From Bacillota bacterium (GTDB taxonomy: Bacteria; Bacillota; UBA4882; UBA8346), in contig JAEWZY010000079.1 of the NCBI GenBank assembly GCA_023394955.1, positions 1-35,353 on the forward strand: 35,353 nucleotides of DNA, read 5' to 3'. Shown piece after piece: positions 16,132 through 23,820 of this stretch; the stretch's first letter is position 1, and every line of letters starts with the position of its first letter. A model generated the notes under the pieces. It did not search any database. It saw only the letters and a list, made by a program, of their open reading frames with translations, and was not told the origin of the DNA. The position numbers and the translations under genes were made by a program.

Positions 16132-16938
16132 GTGGTTGAGAAAAATTATCCTCGAATTGTATTGGCTCTTGGCGGCGGAGGGGCTAGAGGTTTCGCCCAC
16201 ATCGGTCTTTTACAAGTGTTTCAAGAGAATGGAATTAGGCTGGATGGTATTGTCGGCACCAGTATGGGAGCCTTGGTAGGGAGTACTTATGCGGTTAAAA
16301 CCGATATTTACTATTTAGGCCGGTTGGTGGAGCATCTGGGTTGGGAAGACTTAATCGATATCAAATTTCCACGGTTGGGCTTGGTTAATGGGGCTAAGGT
16401 GCAAGCATTAATCGACTTGCTAACGAAGGGTAAAAGTTTTGAAGATACCTTTCTTAATTTTTGGGCGGTAGCTACCGATTTAGATACCGGTGAAGCAGTC
16501 GTTTTTAAGGAAGGTCCGTTAGCGCCGGCAATTAGGGCTAGTATTTCGATACCAGGGGTCTTTACCCCGGTGGATTTGGACGGAAAAACATTGGTGGATG
16601 GCGCAGTAATCGCCGGCGTTCCGGTGAATATAGCTAAAATGATGCAAGGTGATCTGACCATCGGAGTCAATGTCGGGTTTGACCATACCCAACATCAAGT
16701 TAGAAATCTATTTGATGTTATGTCGAAAGTAATGGATATTATGGGAAACCGATTGGACTCCGCTCAACTTCCAGCCGCCGATCTGGTCATTGCTCCCGAA
16801 TTAGGGAAGATTGGCACGATGGATTTCGGTATGGCTGAAGAGTGCATCGAAATCGGCCGTAAAGCAGCGGAAGAGGCAATACCCTATATCAATGAGTTAA
16901 TCGATAAATTCCTCGCTGAAAGGAACCGAGTGAGTTGA
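16132..16938 (+). CDS. Patatin-like phospholipase family protein (RssA/YlbK type)
   Basis: This 268-aa protein has all patatin motifs: the oxyanion loop GGGGARG (14-20), the nucleophile elbow GTSMG with Ser44, and the catalytic Asp in VDGA (Asp156). RASISIPGVFTP at 135-146 is the usual family block. There is no signal peptide or membrane segment, so it is a small cytoplasmic or peripheral serine hydrolase acting on lipids or esters. The true substrate is unknown. The start is GTG at 16132, since no ATG fits and GAAGGTGG lies upstream. Its stop overlaps the TTG start of the flavoprotein gene (TTGA), showing translational coupling. Confidence 0.9.
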   Translation: MVEKNYPRIVLALGGGGARGFAHIGLLQVFQENGIRLDGIVGTSMGALVGSTYAVKTDIYYLGRLVEHLGWEDLIDIKFPRLGLVNGAKVQALIDLLTKGKSFEDTFLNFWAVATDLDTGEAVVFKEGPLAPAIRASISIPGVFTPVDLDGKTLVDGAVIAGVPVNIAKMMQGDLTIGVNVGFDHTQHQVRNLFDVMSKVMDIMGNRLDSAQLPAADLVIAPELGKIGTMDFGMAEECIEIGRKAAEEAIPYINELIDKFLAERNRVS

Positions 16939-18224
16939 AATTTGATTTAATCATAGTTGGAGGCGGGGCCGCCGGAGTAATGGCGGCTCTTGTTGCTGCT
17001 AAAAGAGGCGCAAGAGTAGTTCTAATCGAGAAAAATAAAAGCCTGGGGCGGAAATTAGCGATTACCGGCGGTGGGCGTTGCAATCTAACCAATCAGGCAG
17101 ATATACAGGAGTTAATCAAAAATACTCCTGGAAACGGTCGCTTCCTGTATAGCGCTTTTCAGCGATTCGGTCCGGGAGAAGTGATCCGGTTATTCGAGGA
17201 TGAATTGGGAGTTAATTTAAAAGTAGAGCGGGGCCGCAGGGTATTTCCCGTCTCCGATCAGGCCCAAGAAGTGGTGGGCGCCATTAGCCGGAAACTCCAA
17301 AGATTAGGGGCGACGGTTCTAACCGCAACCAAGGTAACTTCCTTGACTATTGATGAGGCTGAACAAAGAGTTATTGGCGTACGTTGTGATAATGGCGAGG
17401 AAATCCAAGCTTCAGCGATAATTGTAGCAACCGGCGGTCTTTCATATCCCGGGACCGGCAGTACCGGCGACGGATTACATTGGGCTGAAACTTTAGGACA
17501 TACGGTGATTCCTTGTTTTCCATCTTTGGTGCCTTTGGTGACCAGGGAAGAATGGCCTATCCAACTTGAAGGGCTCTCGTTAACCAATGTTAACTTAAGC
17601 GTCTGGCATGGTCAAAAGAAACTGGCTGCCGAGTTTGGAGAGATGCTCTTTACCAGCTTCGGAGTTTCCGGACCGATCGTATTAAGCGTTAGCCGTCTGG
17701 TAGCGCCTTTAGTCGCGGAAGAACCGGGTTCAGTCAGTATCAAGATGGATTTAAAGCCGGCCTTGGACGAAGGGGAACTGGATTTGAGAGTCCAACGGGA
17801 CTTCAATGAGTTTTCACGGAAACAATTTAAAAATTCCTTAGATCAACTGCTTCCCCAAAAACTCATTCCGGTCTTTATTGATTTATCAGGGATTGAACCC
17901 CAAAAGCCGGTCCATCAGATCACCCGTGAAGAACGGGTCCGACTGGTGCGGTTGCTTAAAAACCTTACCCTCACCATCGAACGGACCAGGCCTTTTACAG
18001 AAGCGATTGTAACCGCCGGAGGAGTTAATACCAAAGAAATAAATCCTAAAACCATGGAGTCAAAGCTCATCGCCGGACTTTATTTTGTCGGGGAAGTAGT
18101 GGACGTGGACGCCTATACAGGCGGGTATAATCTTCAAATCGCTTTTTCCATGGGCTACGTGGCAGCGTCCGAAGGAGTCCGGAAGATTCAGGCGAATTTG
18201 GAACAAACAACTGAGGTTATCTAA
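16935..18224 (+). CDS. NAD(P)/FAD-dependent oxidoreductase, BaiN/HI0933 family
   Basis: This 429-aa flavoprotein has a Rossmann dinucleotide-binding motif GGGAAG at 9-14 and the family signature GRKLAITGGGRCNLTN at 38-53. A second conserved block near the C-terminus reads FVGEVVDVDAYTGGYNLQ. Together these define the HI0933/YhiN/BaiN group of FAD enzymes. The physiological substrate is generally unknown; one member was linked to bile-acid metabolism in gut bacteria, which need not apply here. The TTG start at 16935 overlaps the stop of the patatin gene by four bases, and the N-terminus (MKFDLIIVGGGAAG) is what the fold needs. Confidence 0.93.
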   Translation: MKFDLIIVGGGAAGVMAALVAAKRGARVVLIEKNKSLGRKLAITGGGRCNLTNQADIQELIKNTPGNGRFLYSAFQRFGPGEVIRLFEDELGVNLKVERGRRVFPVSDQAQEVVGAISRKLQRLGATVLTATKVTSLTIDEAEQRVIGVRCDNGEEIQASAIIVATGGLSYPGTGSTGDGLHWAETLGHTVIPCFPSLVPLVTREEWPIQLEGLSLTNVNLSVWHGQKKLAAEFGEMLFTSFGVSGPIVLSVSRLVAPLVAEEPGSVSIKMDLKPALDEGELDLRVQRDFNEFSRKQFKNSLDQLLPQKLIPVFIDLSGIEPQKPVHQITREERVRLVRLLKNLTLTIERTRPFTEAIVTAGGVNTKEINPKTMESKLIAGLYFVGEVVDVDAYTGGYNLQIAFSMGYVAASEGVRKIQANLEQTTEVI

Positions 18225-18229
18225 ATAAC

Positions 18230-18304
18230 GCTGTTAGCTATGGCTCTTATCCATGCTTTGGATTTTTTGTCAATGGCCAGTGGCTAACAGCTAATAGCCA
18301 TCGA
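18230..18304. repeat. Inverted heptamer-word element
   Basis: The left words GCTGTTA (18230), GCTATGG (18237) and CTCTTAT (18244) and the right words CAGTGGC (18278), TAACAGC (18285) and TAATAGC (18292) are in 7-bp register. The right words are the reverse complement of GCCACTG, GCTGTTA and GCTATTA. The arms flank a 27-bp core containing GATTTTTTG. It starts five bases after the flavoprotein stop. Confidence 0.7.
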
Positions 18305-18329
18305 GTAATACAATAGATAGGGAGGATAA

Positions 18330-18551
18330 ATGTTGGTCAAATCTTCTTATCGTTGGTATGAAAAGCTTTTTTATCGATTAATAGCCCGGGAGCGGAGTTA
18401 TTTTAAACTAATATTTTATTTAACGATCCTTCTCATTCTTTGCCAGGTCTTATTAACCAACACTTTTATCAGAGAACACTTGGTATTGGTTGAAAAGTAC
18501 GAGGGGGCTCCTGTTAAGTTTTACAAAAGTTTAAGGGGTGGAGACTTGTAA
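18330..18551 (+). CDS. Small single-pass membrane protein, unknown
   Basis: This 73-aa protein has a basic, aromatic N-terminus (residues 1-25), one hydrophobic helix (about 26-44, Y-F-K-L-I-F-Y-L-T-I-L-L-I-L) and a short polar tail. AGGGAGGA gives a good ribosome binding site. The form recalls small DUF5359/YpfB-like membrane proteins found near BaiN or cmk in Bacillota, but I cannot confirm that by eye. A terminator-like hairpin follows at 18617, so it probably belongs to its own or the upstream transcript. Confidence 0.6.
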   Translation: MLVKSSYRWYEKLFYRLIARERSYFKLIFYLTILLILCQVLLTNTFIREHLVLVEKYEGAPVKFYKSLRGGDL

Positions 18552-18616
18552 GAACTATAAAAGTATGTTAAATTTATTTAAACAACATTAGTCAGTATGC
18601 TAAGTTTATCTATAGG

Positions 18617-18639
18617 AGCGCTCGCCAGGGTGCTTTTTT
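18617..18639 (+). terminator. Terminator-like hairpin in the leader of the HutP-family gene
   Basis: AGCGC (18617-18621) pairs with GTGCT (18630-18634, one G-T pair) around an eight-base loop, and a run of T continues to 18639. It stands 23 bases before the start of a HutP-family gene. It may simply end the upstream transcript or act as an attenuator. Confidence 0.5.
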
Positions 18640-18661
18640 AGTCGTTAAGGGGGAGTTCTTC

Positions 18662-19078
18662 ATGTCGGAGACCGGTAGCAAAGCAGTTGCCAAAGCAGCC
18701 CTTTCCATGGCTATGACCGCTTCGCGGGATGATGAAAAGTTATTAAAGGAAGAACTGCGGGCAAACCAGATCAGAGCGGCTGCGGTTGACTACGGCGGGG
18801 AAGCGATTCCGGCCATGAAAACCATTGTTGAACGGGCAGTAGTCGCCGCCAAAAGGGAGCTTCTGATCAAAGAATGCCACGCCGAAGAAGGCGCTATTGC
18901 CGGAGCTACCCGAGAGGCTATGTCTCAAATCCTCACAAAAGCCATTGGTTTGAATATCGGCGGTAAAGTTGGAATTGCCCGTAAAGGCGATCATATAAGC
19001 GTAGCGGTGTTTTTTAGCATCGGTCTAATTCATCTGGATGAAGTGGCGGTAGGACTAAGCCACCGGGCGATTGCTTGA
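18662..19078 (+). CDS. HutP-family RNA-binding regulator lacking the metal-binding His pair
   Basis: This 138-aa protein matches the HutP fold family. ERAVVAAKRELLIK (57-70), the helix GAIAGATREAM (77-87), GKVGIARKGDHISVAVFF (101-118) and the C-terminal GLSHRAI (131-137) line up by eye with B. subtilis HutP. HutP is an L-histidine and Mg2+ dependent antiterminator of the hut operon. At the positions I align with its metal ligands His73 and His77 this protein has Gly77 and Gly81, while the C-terminal His134 is kept. No hut genes are nearby and aroH follows with a one-base overlap. So I infer a paralogous regulator with another ligand, not a true HutP. GGGGGAG precedes the ATG. Confidence 0.8.
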   Translation: MSETGSKAVAKAALSMAMTASRDDEKLLKEELRANQIRAAAVDYGGEAIPAMKTIVERAVVAAKRELLIKECHAEEGAIAGATREAMSQILTKAIGLNIGGKVGIARKGDHISVAVFFSIGLIHLDEVAVGLSHRAIA

Positions 19079-19455
19079 TGAATGAACAAATTTGGGCCGT
19101 ACGGGGAGCAATTACCATCTCCGAAGACACTTCCGGCCAGATTACCGCCGCCACTAAGGAACTATTAAACGAGGTTTTAAAAGTAAACCTAATTGAACCG
19201 GAAAAGATCGTTAGTATTATTTTTACGGTGACATCCGATATTTCCAGCGAATTCCCAGCGGTGGCCGCCCGCCAATTGGGATTGGATTCGACCCCGTTAA
19301 TATGCGCTCTGGAAATCCCCAAACCCGGTTCTTTGCCCTTGTGCATACGTTTATTAATGCATTTTCATACTACTTTATCCAAATCCGAAATCAAAGCGGT
19401 TTATCTTCGAGACGCCGTAAAACTCCGGCCGGACTTAATAAATAATCCGGGATAA
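19078..19455 (+). CDS. aroH: Chorismate mutase, AroH type
   Basis: This 125-aa enzyme converts chorismate to prephenate, the first step to Phe and Tyr. It is the trimeric AroH class, not AroQ. The active-site set of B. subtilis AroH is fully conserved: Arg9, Arg65, Cys76, Glu79, Arg91 and Tyr109 here correspond to Arg7, Arg63, Cys75, Glu78, Arg90 and Tyr108. I start at the ATG at 19078, which overlaps the preceding stop (TGATG) by one base, so it is translationally coupled to the HutP-family gene. hisC follows after a repeat-bearing spacer. aroH and hisC are also linked in the Bacillus aromatic supercluster. Confidence 0.93.
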   Translation: MNEQIWAVRGAITISEDTSGQITAATKELLNEVLKVNLIEPEKIVSIIFTVTSDISSEFPAVAARQLGLDSTPLICALEIPKPGSLPLCIRLLMHFHTTLSKSEIKAVYLRDAVKLRPDLINNPG

Positions 19456-19468
19456 TTCGGCGAAGCTT

Positions 19469-19579
19469 CGTTCCGAGTCCCATGTTCAACGTTCCGGGTA
19501 AAATCATAATTGATGATAATCACAACCAGGAACGAATGACTTGGAACCATAGCCGGAGGTTGGCTCGGAACGCGGAACG
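19469..19579. repeat. Inverted heptamer-word element between aroH and hisC
   Basis: The left words CGTTCCG (19469), AGTCCCA, TGTTCAA and CGTTCCG (19490) run in 7-bp register. The right words GTTGGCT (19559), CGGAACG (19566) and CGGAACG (19573) are in the opposite sense. The core contains ATCAT/ATGAT. The element occupies most of the 155-bp gap. Confidence 0.7.
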
Positions 19580-19610
19580 ATAAGCTCGGAATATTGAGGA
19601 GCGGTTTAAT

Positions 19611-20717
19611 TTGAATATCGAACAAATGGTCAGAACGTGCATTGAAAAGATCCCGCCGTACATACCCGGCAAGCCCATTGAAGAAGTGGAACGGGAATTA
19701 GGCCTGAGCGGAGTGACGAAAATGGCCTCGAACGAGAACCCCCTAGGTCCGTCAAAAGAGGTCCGGCAGGCGATAACTAATGTTTTGGATAAAGTATCAT
19801 ATTATCCCGACGCTAATAATTTTTACCTTAAAAAAGCTTTAGCGGATGAACATGGAGTTAAGGAAGGACAAATTATAGTCGGCAGCGGTTTGGATGATGT
19901 AAATCGTATTTTGGCGGAGACTGTTTTAAAACCCACCGATGAGGTGGTGATTCCCCAACCGACTTTCAGCATGTATGAAACTGTCACTCTATTGATGGGC
20001 GCCAAACCGGTTTTGGTTAAAGGGAGCGGTCTGGGAAACCATCTCTCAGCTTTGGCGGCTGCCGTCACCAAAAAGACGAAACTCATTTTCATCTGTAATC
20101 CCAACAACCCCACCGGAACCATAGTAAAAAAGGATGAACTACGGGAGTTTCTGCAAGGACTGCCCAAGAATATCCTGGCAGTAGTCGATGAAGCCTATTC
20201 CGACTTTGCCGATGACCCTGAATTCCCCAACGGGATTGACCTTTTGAAAGAGGGTTTCGATAATATCATCATTTATCGCACTTTCTCTAAAATCCATGGA
20301 ATGGCCGGTTTGCGATTGGGCTTTGCCGTGGCTGCTCCCCAGTTAATTCAGAATATGTTAAAAGTGAAAGATCCTTTCAACGTTAATTTACTGGCCCAGG
20401 CCGCCGGGTTGGCCGCTTTGAAGAGTAAAAAGCATGTCTTGTTGAGCAAAGAATTGGTCCAAACGGGGCGGCGTTCCTTCTATAAGGAACTGGATGAATT
20501 GGGGATCGACTATCTTCCAACCCAGGCCAATTTCATCTTGATCAATTGGGGCCGGGACAGCCGGGAAATCTATGAGTTTTTGCTTCAAAACGGAATCATT
20601 GTAAGACCTGCCCATTCTTTCGGGTTACCCGATTATTTCCGGGTCACCTTCGGCACTGCGGAACAGAATGATCGGTTTTTTAGGATTTTACGCGAAGGGG
20701 TAAGAAAACTCCGATAG
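19611..20717 (+). CDS. hisC: Histidinol-phosphate / aromatic aminotransferase
   Basis: This 368-aa class I/II PLP aminotransferase has HisC features: IPPYIPGKPIEEVERELGL at 14-32, SNENPLGPS at 40-48, NPNNPTGTIV, the PLP-binding Lys227 in TFSKIHGMAGLRLGF, and the Arg of FRVTFGT near the C-terminus. It exchanges the amino group between glutamate and imidazole-acetol phosphate in histidine synthesis. In Bacillus the same enzyme also acts in Tyr and Phe synthesis. Being next to aroH and away from other his genes, it may act mainly on aromatic substrates. The start is TTG at 19611, with GAGGAGCGG about ten bases upstream; the next ATG (19626) would remove part of the conserved N-terminal arm. Confidence 0.92.
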   Translation: MNIEQMVRTCIEKIPPYIPGKPIEEVERELGLSGVTKMASNENPLGPSKEVRQAITNVLDKVSYYPDANNFYLKKALADEHGVKEGQIIVGSGLDDVNRILAETVLKPTDEVVIPQPTFSMYETVTLLMGAKPVLVKGSGLGNHLSALAAAVTKKTKLIFICNPNNPTGTIVKKDELREFLQGLPKNILAVVDEAYSDFADDPEFPNGIDLLKEGFDNIIIYRTFSKIHGMAGLRLGFAVAAPQLIQNMLKVKDPFNVNLLAQAAGLAALKSKKHVLLSKELVQTGRRSFYKELDELGIDYLPTQANFILINWGRDSREIYEFLLQNGIIVRPAHSFGLPDYFRVTFGTAEQNDRFFRILREGVRKLR

Positions 20718-20743
20718 TGAACAGTATCGGTTAACAGTTATCA
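20717..20743. repeat. Heptamer words after hisC
   Basis: GTGAACA (20717), GTATCG (six bases), GTTAACA (20730) and GTTATCA (20737) form a short direct series with one slipped unit, starting on the last base of the hisC stop codon. CCGATA/TATCGG (20711-20716 and 20725-20730) gives a hairpin across the stop codon without a T run. The rest of the gap to 20820 is A/T-rich with nothing recognisable. Confidence 0.5.
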
Positions 20744-20829
20744 ATAAATTTAAATTGAAAATTAGGGGAAAATATAGAAATAAAGATTCGTGATAGTATT
20801 GGTCTTAAATGTCTAAAGGGGGAAACACA

Positions 20830-22647
20830 ATGAAAAAAACCGCCACTTTAAATAAGCAACCTTCCCGTGAAGAAATAGCGGATCAGTTCAAATGGAAACT
20901 AACGGATATTTATAGTTCCGATCAAGCCTGGGAGACGGATTTTCAGCGGTTGAAAGGACTTTTGGAAGAGATGAAAAGGAAAGAATCTGACTTTCCGGGA
21001 TCGGCCGCTAATATTTTGGCCGTCCTTCAACTAAAAGACGCTATCGGGCTGGTCCTCGATAAACTTTTTGTCTATGCCAGAATGCATAAGGATGAAAATA
21101 ACGCCAACCCTGTTTATCAAGCTTTGACCGACCGAATCCAGAGTCTGGCCACCGAGGCGGGGGGAGTTGTTTCTTTTATCGTCCCCGCAGTAGTAACTTT
21201 AGATCCGGAAAAGCTCCGTAGTTATCTTAACGAACTGCCGGAGCTGCGAATTTACAAACGCTTCTTCGATGAGATTGAACGTCAGAAAGCCCATATCTTG
21301 TCGGCGGCTGAAGAGAAGATCCTGGCTGAGAGCGCTGATCTGGCCGATAGTTCGGGGACGATCTTCGGAATGCTCGATAACGCGGACCTGAAGTTTCCTG
21401 GTATCCGGGATGAGAACGGAGAGGAAGTGGAGTTAACCAAGGGGCGTTATTCTAAATTCTTGGAAAGTCCCGATCGCCGGGTCCGTAAGGATGCATTTGA
21501 AGCCCTGTATAATACTTACGGGAAGCTCCGCAATACCTTGGGCGCGACTCTGAGTGCCTCGGTGAAATCTGATGTTTTTTACGCTCGGGTACGCCGTTTC
21601 CAATCGGCCCTCCAAGCTTCCCTGGATGGGGACAATATTCCGGTAACCGTTTATGACCGTTTGATCGAAGTGGTTCATAGTTATTTGCCCGAGTTGAACC
21701 GTTATCTAAAACTCCGTAAGAAAATACTTGGCTTAAATGACTTGCATATGTACGATCTCTATACTCCATTGCTACCCGAATACAAGAAGAGTTTCGAATA
21801 TCAGGAAGCTAAAAAATTGGTGCTTGCAGGTTTAAAACCGTTGGGTGAAAATTACATAAACATAGCTCGACAGGGCTTGGAAAGCGGTTGGGTCGATGTT
21901 TTTGAAAATGAAGGTAAGACCAGTGGCGCTTATGCTTGGGGAGCATACGATACCCACCCTTACATTCTTTTGAATTATCAGGGTAAGATCCGGGACGTCT
22001 TTACGATTGCCCATGAAATGGGCCACGCCATGCACAGCTATCATTCTAATCATGCGCAACCCTATGTTAATGCGGGATATCGGATTTTTGTGGCCGAAGT
22101 GGCATCCACTGTCAATGAGGCCCTCTTGATGGAATATATGTTGGAACATGCTAGCGATCGATTGGAAAAACAATATCTAGTAAATCAATATTTGGAACAA
22201 TTTCGGACCACCGTATTCCGGCAAACCATGTTCGCTGAGTTTGAAAAGATAATCCATGAAGAAGTGGAGCAGGGTGGGGCTTTAACCACCGATTGGCTAT
22301 CGGAGAGTTATCGGGAATTAAATCAACAATATTACGGTGAAGAAGTAGTGATCGATCCTGAAATAGCGCTGGAATGGGCTAGAATACCCCACTTTTACAC
22401 GGGTTTTTACGTCTATAAATACGCAACCGGTTATGCGGCTGCCATCGCCTTATCCCGGAGACTTTTAGATCAGGGACAAGATGCGCGTCAGCAGTATATT
22501 GAATTTTTAAAAGGCGGAGATTCCGATTACCCATTGAACCTGCTTCGCAAAGCAGGGGTTGACATGGAATCCCCCGCTCCGGTAACGGCGGCCTTGGACG
22601 TTTTCAAACATTTAATCGATGAAATGGAAGGCCTGACGGGAATTTAG
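20830..22647 (+). CDS. pepF: Oligoendopeptidase F (M3 zinc metallopeptidase)
   Basis: This 605-aa cytoplasmic peptidase cleaves short peptides. The zinc motif HEMGH is at 395-399 (His395, Glu396, His399) within FTIAHEMGHAMHSYHS, with the third ligand expected in the conserved FVAEVASTVNEALL block about 25 residues later. The C-terminal FARIPHFY-like block of the family appears as W-A-R-I-P-H-F-Y-T-G-F-Y-V-Y-K-Y. The length is normal. I choose the ATG at 20830 because AAAGGGGG (20816-20823) lies seven bases before it; the in-frame ATG at 20809 would put that site inside the coding region. Confidence 0.94.
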   Translation: MKKTATLNKQPSREEIADQFKWKLTDIYSSDQAWETDFQRLKGLLEEMKRKESDFPGSAANILAVLQLKDAIGLVLDKLFVYARMHKDENNANPVYQALTDRIQSLATEAGGVVSFIVPAVVTLDPEKLRSYLNELPELRIYKRFFDEIERQKAHILSAAEEKILAESADLADSSGTIFGMLDNADLKFPGIRDENGEEVELTKGRYSKFLESPDRRVRKDAFEALYNTYGKLRNTLGATLSASVKSDVFYARVRRFQSALQASLDGDNIPVTVYDRLIEVVHSYLPELNRYLKLRKKILGLNDLHMYDLYTPLLPEYKKSFEYQEAKKLVLAGLKPLGENYINIARQGLESGWVDVFENEGKTSGAYAWGAYDTHPYILLNYQGKIRDVFTIAHEMGHAMHSYHSNHAQPYVNAGYRIFVAEVASTVNEALLMEYMLEHASDRLEKQYLVNQYLEQFRTTVFRQTMFAEFEKIIHEEVEQGGALTTDWLSESYRELNQQYYGEEVVIDPEIALEWARIPHFYTGFYVYKYATGYAAAIALSRRLLDQGQDARQQYIEFLKGGDSDYPLNLLRKAGVDMESPAPVTAALDVFKHLIDEMEGLTGI

Positions 22648-22650
22648 GAT

Positions 22651-22671
22651 ACGTTTAACGCGTAACGGATT
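22651..22671. repeat. Three heptamer words after pepF
   Basis: ACGTTTA, ACGCGTA and ACGGATT stand in exact 7-bp register (22651, 22658, 22665), right after the pepF stop. No inverted partner was seen. Confidence 0.5.
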
Positions 22672-22703
22672 TAAACCGACTAATCAAGAAGTGAGGTGAA
22701 AAT

Positions 22704-23366
22704 GTGCTAAAACATTTACGAAGTTTCTTCTTTACGGGTCTACTAGTATTATTACCAATCGTCATCTCCTTAAAGCTTGTCTTTTGGGGGTTTGAAAAGG
22801 CCGACCAGATTCTGGGAGATCTTCTTTATCAAATCCTGCTTAGATATTTTAATTTTACAAAGCCTATTCCCGGATTGGGCTTTGTAGTTTTGGTGCTGAT
22901 AATTACCTTAACCGGCATCTTTGCCAAACATTACCTTGGTAAAAAGCTGATTCTCGTTGGAGAAAAAATTCTAGACAAAATCCCAATTTTAAACGGCATC
23001 TACAATACGACTAAACAAATCATGGAAACTCTTACCAATAAAGAAAAAAGCGCTTTCCGGAAAGTTGTTTTAATCCAATATCCCCGGGTCGGTATCTATA
23101 GTCCCGGTTTTTTAACCGGGGACACCCCAGCGGAAGCGATCGAAAAGACGGGCAAACAATTGGCGAATGTATTTATCCCCACTGCTCCCAATCCGACTAC
23201 CGGATATCTGGTTTTTGTACCGCTTGAAGAAGTAATTATGCTCGATATGAGTGTTGAGGACGGTTTTAGGTTATTGATCTCCGCGGGAGTTATTAAACTT
23301 AAAGAAAACAATGACGGCCGTTGCTCTAAAGAAACCCAGCTTTACCAGGAGAATATTAGAGGGTGA
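22704..23366 (+). CDS. DUF502 family membrane protein
   Basis: This 220-aa integral membrane protein has two hydrophobic segments near the N-terminus (about 8-30 and 52-75) followed by a conserved soluble part containing IPILNGIYNTTKQI, FIPTAPNPTTGYLVFVP and the acidic D-M-S-V-E-D-G. These are typical of the DUF502 family, whose role is unknown. The start is GTG at 22704 with GTGAGGTGA about seven bases upstream. It follows pepF by 56 bases and precedes the ATPase operon by 141 bases. The last 20 or so residues are polar and variable. Confidence 0.85.
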   Translation: MLKHLRSFFFTGLLVLLPIVISLKLVFWGFEKADQILGDLLYQILLRYFNFTKPIPGLGFVVLVLIITLTGIFAKHYLGKKLILVGEKILDKIPILNGIYNTTKQIMETLTNKEKSAFRKVVLIQYPRVGIYSPGFLTGDTPAEAIEKTGKQLANVFIPTAPNPTTGYLVFVPLEEVIMLDMSVEDGFRLLISAGVIKLKENNDGRCSKETQLYQENIRG

Positions 23367-23507
23367 ATGATAATTTTTTGGGATTATTTTAGTTGATATG
23401 GAAGGTAATCATAATTTGATGTCGAAAATTGTATTATCATTGCAGTTAAACAAAGGTTTACTTGGAGATTTGAATTTAAACGTTTATTCAGGCGATGGGG
23501 TGAGAAG

Positions 23508-23819
23508 ATGGCTAAAGAAGTTTGGGAGAAAGTAAAGGAAGCCGAGGCGGAAGCCGGAAAGCTAATCGAAGACGCCAAACTTCAAAGTATTACTATTATT
23601 AAAAAAGCCAGGGAGGAAGCTGCTCAGCTGATTAAAGACACCGAGACCAAGGCGAGCCGGGAAGGAGAGGCCGCTTTGGCGAATGCTGTGAGAAAAGCGC
23701 AGGCATTTAAAGAGGAACGGATCCGGGAACTCCGGAACGAGCAACAATCCCTATCTGAACTTGGCGGAACCCGGATCGCCGGCGCGGTTAATTTGATACT
23801 GGAAAAGGTCGTGAGATAA
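23508..23819 (+). CDS. V/A-type ATPase small coiled-coil subunit (G/H-like, peripheral stalk)
   Basis: This 103-aa, highly charged protein is almost wholly alpha-helical, with E/A/K-rich heptad-like stretches from about 4 to 85 and no hydrophobic segment. Its place as first gene before subunit I matches the AhaH/NtpF peripheral-stalk partner of subunit E. Family knowledge: E and G/H form the stator stalk that holds the A3B3 head. GGGGTGAG precedes the ATG, and subunit I starts one base after its stop. Identity rests on composition and operon position; sequence conservation in this subunit is low. Confidence 0.8.
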   Translation: MAKEVWEKVKEAEAEAGKLIEDAKLQSITIIKKAREEAAQLIKDTETKASREGEAALANAVRKAQAFKEERIRELRNEQQSLSELGGTRIAGAVNLILEKVVR

Positions 23820-23820
23820 G

